DNA of 8,341 nt from CAYRTD01 sp964426915 (GTDB taxonomy: Bacteria; Bacteroidota; Bacteroidia; Bacteroidales; GCA-2748055). A program made the position numbers and the translations under genes. Positions 1 to 5,556 of this stretch are shown here, one piece after another (positions within the stretch are counted from its first letter, which is position 1; each line of letters starts with the position of its first letter). The notes under the pieces were generated by a model that was given only the letters and a program-made list of their open reading frames with translations, did no database searches and had not been told where the DNA came from. Location: positions 1 through 8,341 of the forward strand of contig CAYRTD010000168.1 of assembly GCA_964426915.1 (NCBI GenBank). Direction: 5' to 3'.

Positions 1-2
1 AG

Positions 3-77
3 TTGATTATTAAAGATGAAGGGGCACTAAGAATGTATGATGTATTTCTGGAACATTACCTGAAAATTGCATTGTAG
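3..77 (+). CDS. C-terminal end of an unidentified protein (partial)
   Basis: The frame beginning at base 3 is open from the window edge to a TAG at 75-77. It encodes 24 residues, ending in YDVFLEHYLKIAL. The start lies outside the window. The short tail looks like an amphipathic helix, but it is too short to identify a family. Support for it being real coding sequence is that a hairpin suited to transcription termination follows about 30 bases after the stop. No function is proposed. Confidence 0.45.
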   Translation: MIIKDEGALRMYDVFLEHYLKIAL

Positions 78-108
78 ATTCCACGAATTACCGTCCCAAA
101 CAAATAAT

Positions 109-135
109 GCCTTGCAATAACTTGTATTACAAGGC
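109..135. terminator. Bidirectional terminator hairpin between the partial gene and the tRNA
   Basis: GCCTTG at 109-114 pairs with CAAGGC at 130-135. After a single C/A mismatch the stem continues with AATA at 116-119 against TATT at 125-128, leaving a 5-base loop. On the minus strand the stem is followed by a T-rich run (ATTATTTGTTT), which suits termination of the tRNA transcript. On the plus strand it is followed by GTTTAATAAATT, a weaker tail. It sits between two convergent transcripts, where a shared terminator is expected. Confidence 0.6.
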
Positions 136-149
136 GTTTAATAAATTAA

Positions 150-224
150 TGGTAGCTCCACCAGGACTCGAACCTGGATCTACGGTTTAGGAAACCGCTA
201 TTCTATCCCTTGAACTATGGAGCC
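150..224 (-). tRNA. tRNA-Arg (anticodon CCU)
   Basis: Read on the minus strand, this folds as a standard 75-base cloverleaf. The 7-bp acceptor is GGCTCCA with TGGAGCT, including a terminal G-U pair. The D arm is GTTC/GAAT. The anticodon stem is GCGGT/ACCGT around the loop TTCCTAA, so the anticodon is CCT (plus-strand positions 189-191), decoding AGG. The T arm is CCAGG/CCTGG with loop TTCGAGT, and the discriminator A is followed by an encoded CCA at 150-152. Nothing appears broken. AGG is a rare arginine codon in many bacteria. tRNA genes are common integration sites, but the accessory module here lies on the 5' side of the gene, not at the 3' end that tyrosine integrases usually target. Confidence 0.96.
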
Positions 225-250
225 GGTTGCAGGGTTTTGTTTTCCGAGCG

Positions 251-282
251 CAAATATAGGGTTTATTCGAGATTATTTCAAA
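251..282 (-). promoter_or_regulatory. Bacteroidota-type promoter of the tRNA-Arg gene
   Basis: On the minus strand TTTG (plus positions 279-282) is followed by 20 bases and then TATATTTG (251-258). This matches the established Bacteroidota primary sigma consensus, TTTG-N19-21-TAnnTTTG. Transcription would start near 247, giving a leader of roughly 20-25 bases before the mature tRNA 5' end at 224, which is sensible for a tRNA gene. Confidence 0.7.
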
Positions 283-357
283 TCTGTGGGGTTAAATGGA
301 TGTTGTGTGCGAAGCAAGGGGAACTACTACTAATAAAGGATATTCAAAAAAATCCGC

Positions 358-372
358 TCCCAATGATTGGGA
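358..372. promoter_or_regulatory. Candidate operator: perfect inverted repeat over the toxin-antitoxin promoter
   Basis: TCCCAAT (358-364), a single G (365) and ATTGGGA (366-372) form a perfect 7-1-7 inverted repeat. It covers the -33 TTG (367-369) of the promoter driving the toxin-antitoxin genes. Antitoxins with XRE helix-turn-helix domains normally bind palindromes in their own promoters and repress them, so this is the obvious candidate site. Binding itself is inferred. Confidence 0.55.
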
Positions 373-396
373 ATTTACAACTATTTATTATCTTTG
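367..396 (+). promoter_or_regulatory. Promoter of the toxin-antitoxin module
   Basis: TTG at 367-369, a 19-base spacer, then TATCTTTG at 389-396, an exact match to TAnnTTTG. Transcription would start near 403, leaving about 10 bases before the ATG at 413. This decides the toxin start: an in-frame upstream ATG at 296 would lie before the promoter and would add 39 residues unlike the rest of the protein. Confidence 0.65.
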
Positions 397-412
397 CATA
401 AAGATTTATTTT

Positions 413-799
413 ATGATTGAGTTGCCTTATACGGTTGATAATGTTGAGATTATTCAGAAGTTCTTGCGAGAAACAAAAGAGAGAATTTCAAATGGAGTAG
501 AGATTACTTTTACGGCAAAAGCAAATACCGAATTGCAAAATTTAATGCTCGAATATGAAATTACCGTTGAAGATATTGAATACACCATTCTAAATCTCAC
601 ACCTGAGAATTATTATCGAGGAATAGACCCTTCAGATAGTGGAGATTTCACTGTATGTGCGTTTCGTGCTATTGTGGGTAAAGACGAACTTGAAATTTAT
701 TTAAAGTATGGACTTGAAAATGAGGGATTGCAAATACTGATTTTTTCGAATCATATTCCTGATTTTCCAATGAATCAACCATTTAATTTAAAAATTTGA
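413..799 (+). CDS. MqsR-like toxin of a type II toxin-antitoxin module
   Basis: This 128-residue protein resembles MqsR-family toxins, which in E. coli are mRNA interferases of the RelE-like fold cutting at GC-containing sites. Visible family-like features are the helix-and-turn segment ILNLTPENYYRG (residues 59-70), then beta strands including LEIYLKYG (93-100) and LQILIFSNH (106-114). These parallel the late strands of MqsR, VYLKI and VLIVSF. K98 falls at the YLK position of that pattern. The family match is by pattern and moderately secure; the exact catalytic residues cannot be confirmed by eye. Toxin precedes antitoxin, as in mqsRA, with only 3 bases between the stop and the next ATG. 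The reading frame is open further upstream, but the ATG at 413 is chosen because the promoter lies at 367-396. It is more AT-rich than the cluster at 1468-8000, consistent with acquisition. Confidence 0.68.
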   Translation: MIELPYTVDNVEIIQKFLRETKERISNGVEITFTAKANTELQNLMLEYEITVEDIEYTILNLTPENYYRGIDPSDSGDFTVCAFRAIVGKDELEIYLKYGLENEGLQILIFSNHIPDFPMNQPFNLKI

Positions 800-802
800 G
801 TC

Positions 803-1291
803 ATGGAAGCAAAGAAAATTTTAACAAGAGAAAATGAACTCACGGTTGAGTTGCGAGAAACTGTAAAAAAAGAATTTAAGGGATTAGAATTGTCTTTTGA
901 AGAAGTGTATTACCTGGACTACAAGGTTGATGAAGATACTGGCATGATAGATAAAAGTGAGAAAGTCAAGTATTACACCAAAGACCAAATGAATCGGAAC
1001 CTGAAAGCTCTAAAGAGTGCTTACCTGATTGCAAAAGGAGCAGCGGCTCCTGACGAGATTGCTAACTTTAGGGCAAAATATCATATTGCCGCATCAACAC
1101 TTAGCTTGATATTGGGGTTTAGTAAAAATACAATATCAAATATTGAAAATGAAGGAGTTACATCTTTACCAAGTGGAAGGTTGATTAAAATGTGTTTAAA
1201 TAATATGGATATATTGAACCAATATATAAGTGTTTGTGACTTGATTGACAATCGAAAGAAACAAGAAATTTCAAATAGATTGTTGGGATAA
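803..1291 (+). CDS. XRE-type helix-turn-helix antitoxin of the MqsR-like module
   Basis: The protein has 162 residues. The N-terminal part (about 10-62) is a charged alpha/beta region with KVKYYTKDQMN before the linker. The helix-turn-helix lies at about 86-130, with the pattern PDEIANFRAKYHIAASTLS followed by LGFSKNTISNIENEGVTSLPSGRLIKMC. The layout resembles antitoxins that pair an MqsA-like N-terminal half with an XRE domain and a conserved SLPSGRL-type turn. In E. coli MqsA the N-terminal half binds zinc through four cysteines. Here the N-terminal half contains no cysteine at all; the only cysteines are C131 and C145, so zinc binding of that type is absent. It is expected to neutralise the upstream toxin and to repress the operon from the inverted repeat at 358-372. 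The 3-base gap to the toxin implies co-transcription. The tail after about residue 135 is probably helical, of unknown role. Confidence 0.72.
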   Translation: MEAKKILTRENELTVELRETVKKEFKGLELSFEEVYYLDYKVDEDTGMIDKSEKVKYYTKDQMNRNLKALKSAYLIAKGAAAPDEIANFRAKYHIAASTLSLILGFSKNTISNIENEGVTSLPSGRLIKMCLNNMDILNQYISVCDLIDNRKKQEISNRLLG

Positions 1292-1346
1292 ATAATTAAT
1301 TCCGGCACAGGACACGCAATATAAAATAGTTATGATTAAGCGATTT

Positions 1347-1365
1347 GCGAAGGTTTTGTTTTCGC
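1347..1365. terminator. Possible weak terminator between convergent genes
   Basis: GCGAAGG (1347-1353) can pair with TTTTCGC (1359-1365) around a TTTTG loop. Two of the seven pairs are G-U. It lies in the 176-base gap between the convergent antitoxin gene and the sensor gene, where terminators are expected. A second short stem (CCAG at 1367-1370 with CTGG at 1380-1383) follows. Neither has a strong T-run directly after it on either strand, so the call is weak. I see no gene or RNA in the rest of 1292-1467. Confidence 0.25.
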
Positions 1366-1467
1366 TCCAGCATTTTTGTCTGGGAACAAGTACGTAGCCT
1401 GAAAACCCGGTTTCGTAGTGTCAAAGATTCGGATTCAGATTTCCTTATTATTCCAACTTCTGTGTGT

Positions 1468-3975
1468 CTATTCAGTTGCCTTAAAATCGAATCCCAGTTT
1501 TGACTGAAGCTCACTGACCTCGGAGAATATCTTTTTCAGGGTAGTAACCTCAATGCGTGTCAGAGCATTCAGGTTTACCATATTGCCGGGTGCTTCATTC
1601 TGCATAATGCTTTCTACCTGTGACCTCAGACGTAGATTGGTCATGAAACTATAGGCTTGTCCAAGCTCATCAAAAGTAGATTTGTCGATGATACCCAGGG
1701 AATATAATTGCCTTGCCCTTTCCAGACTGTTCGTTTCACTGAGCTTTTCTCTTATGGCGTATAGCCGTATGAAGGAGGTCACCGGAACGAGAACCTTTTT
1801 TATATCAAGATTCAGTTCATCGGCCCCCTCTTCCTTTCCTACAATATTCCCGAAGATATTAAGGGGAGGTTTGAATTTCAGCGATGCCTGGGCCATGTGA
1901 TAAAAGAATACCGATTTATTGGCGGAGGCCTGGTTTATATGATCACGGAGGTCTTTTACGAAGTTTTCTTCCCCATATATGTATCTGAAATCAAAAAATA
2001 TTACCGCATCAAGTATGTTTTGAGGATTACTGTTGTTGATCCATTCGCTGAAATATTTTTTCCAGGTGTTCAGGGAACGATTCCATTTCGGGTTTTTCGC
2101 CATAATTTCCCCCTTACAATAGTGATAGCCTATGGTATTGAGATCCCTGCTGACCCGTTCACCCAACGAAAGAAAATATTCCTGTACCGGTCCTTCTTCC
2201 TGTTCTGCTGCATCTTCGAATATAATGCCATTGTCCTGGTCTGTGGCAAGCGTTTGCTCATGCCTCCCCTCACTTCCCATTACCATGAAAGCAAAACGGC
2301 AGGGAGCCTCACCCTCGTCCTCTATTGCAAGGTCTATAACCCGTTTATGAATGGCATCATTTACAGAGCTGATGATCCTGGTTATACTTGCTGTTTTATC
2401 TCCGCTTTCCGTGAGGGCCTTAACCATTACCGGTAAACGCTTATATATTCTTGTAATTTGATTTACATCTTCTGCAATCTCTATTTCTTTTATGAGAAAG
2501 CGGGTGGTGTTCTGCTGTATATTGGTTATGTCTTCATAACCTATTACTCCGCTCAGCCTGTTTTCCGGTCCTGTGGTAGCAAGATGAGATACATTCTTGT
2601 TTTTCAAAGTCAACAGTACCTCATAAATAAGTGCATCTTCCGATATGCTTGCCACGGGAGAGGTCATTATCTCATAAACAGGCCTTCCCGGATCCATTCC
2701 TGCGGCGAGGGCTCTTCTTTTCAGGTCATTGTTGTTAATAACACCTACGATTTCATTGTCCTGACTTATAAAAAGAACATTCCTTTCCTTGCGGGTCATT
2801 ATTTCTGCTGCATCCCGTACGGAAGTATTTGAAGAACATTTCTTAATATCTTTTATCAGTGGCTTTATGGGCTGATTCATTAATAACAGGGAGGTTTGCA
2901 GTTCCTGCTGAAGATGCCCAGTGTCTTTCTCGAATTGTTTTTGGGGACTTATTTCCTTAACAATTAGTATATATCCTGTTTGTCCGGAATAGGAAATATG
3001 GGAAGCCGAGAGGAGCACTTCTTTTTTTTCTCCGCTTTTGCAGATCAGCAAGCTTTCGAGGGATACCGATCTTTTGGGGTCATCGAATCCGGCAACAACT
3101 TCTTCCCATTTTAGCTGAAAAATATCTTCAATATTTATATTTCTGAGCTCAGAAGGGTCATATCCGCTCAGTTTGCTGAATTTTATGTTTGAAAAGATGA
3201 TTTCGTCATTCAGGATCATCAGTGTCCCCTCCGTTGAGGCATCAACTACCGATTTATATTTTTCTCTTGACAGGCGCAGTCTTTTTTCAGCATTCTTTCT
3301 TTTATTCTCAATGCCCAGGCTTTGTCGTATGATGTAAGCCATTATAATGCTTATTATCAACGTAATGATGAGGACCAGCCTTAGCAGCCTGTTTTTTAGT
3401 ATTTTAATTTCCTGCCGTACATCTTCCAGGTAAATGCCCGTTCCCACTATCCATCCCCAGGGCTGAAAAGCTTTTACATAAGAGAGTTTTGGAACTATAC
3501 GTGTGGAATCATCTTTCCACTGCCACATATAATTTATAAATCCTTCCCCCTGTTTTTCCACAATTTTTGTTGCTTCCACAAAAAGGGTTTTTCCTTCAGG
3601 ATCCGTATAGTTGTTTAAATCCCTGCCGTTCAGTTCAGGCCTGTAGGGATGCATGATCATTACGGGCTGTTTATCGATAATCCAGAAATAATCTTTGTAT
3701 TCATCCCCATACCTGATCTGCTCAATTCTTGCTGCAGCGAGTGATTTGGCTGTGTCTTTGGGGTAATCCCCTTCCTTTACTTCCTGATGATATTCATCCA
3801 GCAGGCTCCAGGCTGCATTGGTGAGTTCCGATATCATCTCCTTTTTACCCTCCATAATATTTTTTTCTACGGAAGGGAGTATAACAAGGAAAATAGACAG
3901 GATAAAAAATCCTATCGCCAGTATTGATGGTAAAACTATAGAAATAAAAAAACGTCTTAGGTTTTTATCCGGCAT
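1468..3975 (-). CDS. Membrane sensor: Cache, PAS, CBS pair and DUF294 nucleotidyltransferase-like domains
   Basis: The protein has 835 residues. In order: a transmembrane helix at about 9-33; a periplasmic Cache_2-type sensing domain at about 38-190, with the hallmark segments YFWIIDKQPVMIMHPY (96-111) and PWGWIVGTGIYLEDV (172-186); a second membrane helix at about 197-217; a charged helical linker; a PAS domain at about 238-345; two CBS repeats at about 376-486; a DUF294 nucleotidyltransferase-like domain at about 510-650; and a DUF294_C helical region to the end. The catalytic-type motif is present: G567-S568, R571, E573, then D579 and D581 in TDQDNG, as in the GlnD-like nucleotidyltransferase fold. 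Characterised DUF294 proteins usually carry a cytoplasmic cyclic-nucleotide-binding domain ahead of the CBS pair; here a membrane Cache-PAS unit takes that place. Cache_2 domains commonly bind small carboxylates, and DUF294 genes commonly neighbour acetate-type symporters. The substrate and ligand are not known. It is the last gene of the cluster, 26 bases after the phosphoesterase. Confidence 0.85.
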   Translation of the reverse strand: MPDKNLRRFFISIVLPSILAIGFFILSIFLVILPSVEKNIMEGKKEMISELTNAAWSLLDEYHQEVKEGDYPKDTAKSLAAARIEQIRYGDEYKDYFWIIDKQPVMIMHPYRPELNGRDLNNYTDPEGKTLFVEATKIVEKQGEGFINYMWQWKDDSTRIVPKLSYVKAFQPWGWIVGTGIYLEDVRQEIKILKNRLLRLVLIITLIISIIMAYIIRQSLGIENKRKNAEKRLRLSREKYKSVVDASTEGTLMILNDEIIFSNIKFSKLSGYDPSELRNINIEDIFQLKWEEVVAGFDDPKRSVSLESLLICKSGEKKEVLLSASHISYSGQTGYILIVKEISPQKQFEKDTGHLQQELQTSLLLMNQPIKPLIKDIKKCSSNTSVRDAAEIMTRKERNVLFISQDNEIVGVINNNDLKRRALAAGMDPGRPVYEIMTSPVASISEDALIYEVLLTLKNKNVSHLATTGPENRLSGVIGYEDITNIQQNTTRFLIKEIEIAEDVNQITRIYKRLPVMVKALTESGDKTASITRIISSVNDAIHKRVIDLAIEDEGEAPCRFAFMVMGSEGRHEQTLATDQDNGIIFEDAAEQEEGPVQEYFLSLGERVSRDLNTIGYHYCKGEIMAKNPKWNRSLNTWKKYFSEWINNSNPQNILDAVIFFDFRYIYGEENFVKDLRDHINQASANKSVFFYHMAQASLKFKPPLNIFGNIVGKEEGADELNLDIKKVLVPVTSFIRLYAIREKLSETNSLERARQLYSLGIIDKSTFDELGQAYSFMTNLRLRSQVESIMQNEAPGNMVNLNALTRIEVTTLKKIFSEVSELQSKLGFDFKATE

Positions 3976-4001
3976 AATGTTATTTTATCTGTGTTACCTG
4001 T

Positions 4002-4745
4002 CTACCTCTTTGCAGCCACGATCAAACTCTCTGTATCAAATATACAAAATCCGCTGCGTTTCTGATGACTGGTAACGGGATGAATGCCAATGCAAAGTGG
4101 AAAATCCTCAATTTTCACGCTTTTATAACGATAATGTCTGAAGTGACGGGGAGAAACGCTGTACATTCCTCTGGTATGTGTATGCCCCGTGAAACTTACA
4201 GAACATTCATTTTCCTTCATGAATGTAAAATGTTGTTTAAAATCCTCCTCCCGGGAATAAAACCCCTTTTTACATCCGGAGAGATTGGGATAAATATAAT
4301 GACTGAACATAATATTGATCGTGGAAGTTTCTAACACCCGGTATTCCGGGAGTGACCTCAAAAATTCAATGTCTTCGGGAGTGTACAGGGGGTTGAGATC
4401 ATTTTCTTCATGCAACCAGATGGTATTATTTGCCATTTCCGATTTTTTCCTGTAATCCAGTTCATACCAGTCTGAAGGAAAATCAAAGACAGATGAAAAG
4501 TCCGGAATGATCCCTCCGGCATGCAAATCGTGGTTTCCGGGGATGATAATATCTGCTTTTTCTCTGATCAGTGACAGACATGCATGAGCATTTCGTGTTT
4601 TATTGTATTTATAATAAGGGACACTGAAACCGGAAATATCACCAAGACAGATGAGCTTATCATAGCCCTTTTTCTCAGCTTTGCTTAGAATTTTTTTAAG
4701 ACTGAGTATATCTTCATGAATATCTGATATAATCGCTAAACGCAT
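4002..4745 (-). CDS. Calcineurin-like metallophosphoesterase
   Basis: The protein has 247 residues and no signal peptide or membrane helix, so it is cytoplasmic. All the metal-site motifs of the calcineurin-like phosphoesterase superfamily are present in order: D8-x-H10 (SDIHED), G35-D36 (LGDISG), G70-N-H-D73, H149 (FSHYIYPN) and G187-H-T-H190. Superfamily members hydrolyse phosphomonoesters or phosphodiesters with two metal ions. Length and motif spacing suit the compact YfcE/MJ0936-like group rather than large nucleotidases. The C-terminal segment KRSGFCIFDTES (229-240) is the usual closing strand pair. The substrate cannot be read from sequence. It lies between the TPR-like gene and the nucleotidyltransferase-like sensor, on the same strand, so it may act on a nucleotide or nucleotidylated product linked to that sensor; this is inference from position only. 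Confidence 0.85.
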   Translation of the reverse strand: MRLAIISDIHEDILSLKKILSKAEKKGYDKLICLGDISGFSVPYYKYNKTRNAHACLSLIREKADIIIPGNHDLHAGGIIPDFSSVFDFPSDWYELDYRKKSEMANNTIWLHEENDLNPLYTPEDIEFLRSLPEYRVLETSTINIMFSHYIYPNLSGCKKGFYSREEDFKQHFTFMKENECSVSFTGHTHTRGMYSVSPRHFRHYRYKSVKIEDFPLCIGIHPVTSHQKRSGFCIFDTESLIVAAKR

Positions 4746-4772
4746 TATTAATAAATTTTTTGGCCTGGTGTG

Positions 4773-4784
4773 TAAAACGTTTTA
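4773..4784. promoter_or_regulatory. 12-bp CG-centred palindrome in the gap before the phosphoesterase gene
   Basis: TAAAACGTTTTA is a perfect palindrome centred on CG, in the 52-base gap between the TPR-like gene and the phosphoesterase gene, the largest gap in the cluster. CG-centred even palindromes are typical of LacI-family operators, but AT-rich palindromes also arise by chance. No TAnnTTTG element is visible in this gap, so a promoter here is not supported. Confidence 0.2.
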
Positions 4785-4797
4785 AACCGCCAATTAT

Positions 4798-5556
4798 TTA
4801 TTTTTCCGGCGGAAATAATTTCTCAAGTATATTCCGCTTTCTCAGGGGTCTGTTCAGTAAAATATTCAGATTATTTTCTGCAGTGAGGTTTTTATCCCAG
4901 AGGTCGATTGCCTTTTTGTATAATATTGCTGCGGAATCGTACTTATGGTGATATCGTTTGATCATCCCAAGATTGGAATAACTTACAGACAGCCTCCTGA
5001 AATTTTCGTTTTGTGCTTCTATGATCTCGTCTACTCTTTTATCAAGAAATTTATTTTTTTCCTTGATATCATAATTGTCAAGTCCTGATAAAAATTCCTT
5101 TCTTATGAATTCCCGTATCCATTCTTCATCTTTGTCCTTAAAAGGCTCATTCCATCTTTCATAGATGTTAATGCTTTTTAAAACCGCACTTTCGGCCTTC
5201 TCAATCAATAAGCCGGTATCAGGAACCGGAGCTTCTGTTTCCGGCTGCATACAGATAGCCAGATAGGCTGCAGCACGATTATTATATAAAACACCCGTTT
5301 CATAGCTGTCTTTGTAATGATCAACAGACAGATATATACTTTCAATGCTATCCATCAACCAGAAAACGGAATCATACTGACTTTGCAGGGCATATTCATT
5401 GTATTTTTCATACAAAATCCTGGCTTCAGCTATACGGGGGTCAATGGAATCATTCACAGATTTGTAATATAACCACGCGATACCGGTTGCGATCAAAACC
5501 AGAGCTGTCATCGTAATGATGAGAGCTCTGGGAGATTTTTGTTTTTTACTATCCAT
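4798..5556 (-). CDS. Membrane-anchored TPR-like protein of unknown function
   Basis: The protein has 252 residues. A basic N-terminus (MDSKKQKSPR) precedes one hydrophobic helix at about 11-31. By the positive-inside rule this leaves the rest in the periplasm, anchored to the inner membrane. The soluble part is helical. One recognisable TPR-like repeat lies at about 191-224, with SYSNLGMIKRYHHKYDSA then YKKAIDLW, and earlier helical pairs (about 41-77 and 86-100, including NNRAAAYLA) are TPR-like but degenerate. TPR proteins generally act as binding scaffolds. Its ATG overlaps the symporter stop codon by one base (TAATG), so translation is probably coupled and the product likely made in proportion to the transporter. 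I do not recognise a named family; a periplasmic accessory or assembly factor for the symporter is plausible but unproven. Confidence 0.75.
   Translation of the reverse strand: MDSKKQKSPRALIITMTALVLIATGIAWLYYKSVNDSIDPRIAEARILYEKYNEYALQSQYDSVFWLMDSIESIYLSVDHYKDSYETGVLYNNRAAAYLAICMQPETEAPVPDTGLLIEKAESAVLKSINIYERWNEPFKDKDEEWIREFIRKEFLSGLDNYDIKEKNKFLDKRVDEIIEAQNENFRRLSVSYSNLGMIKRYHHKYDSAAILYKKAIDLWDKNLTAENNLNILLNRPLRKRNILEKLFPPEK

Noticed and set aside
296..412. In-frame upstream ATG that would add 39 residues to the toxin
   Set aside because: A well-matched promoter at 367-396 lies inside this extension, and the added residues do not resemble the toxin family. The start at 413 gives a normal length.
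150..1365. Genomic island integrated at the tRNA-Arg gene
   Set aside because: No integrase is present, no duplicated tRNA 3' end is found, and the accessory genes lie on the 5' side of the tRNA.
1424..1444. Near-repeats of GATTC/GGATTC/AGATTT in the convergent gap
   Set aside because: Only three imperfect units of about 6 bases. Too short and degenerate to be a repeat array or CRISPR.
1296..1514. Minus-strand reading frame of 72 codons in the convergent gap, overlapping the end of the sensor gene
   Set aside because: It overlaps the sensor gene's C-terminus in another frame, has no promoter, and its product shows no domain or protein-like pattern.
1897..2832. Long plus-strand reading frames of 179 and 124 codons opposite the sensor gene
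   Set aside because: They lie antisense to a gene whose Cache, PAS, CBS and DUF294 motifs are all clear on the minus strand. Their translations show no recognisable domain.
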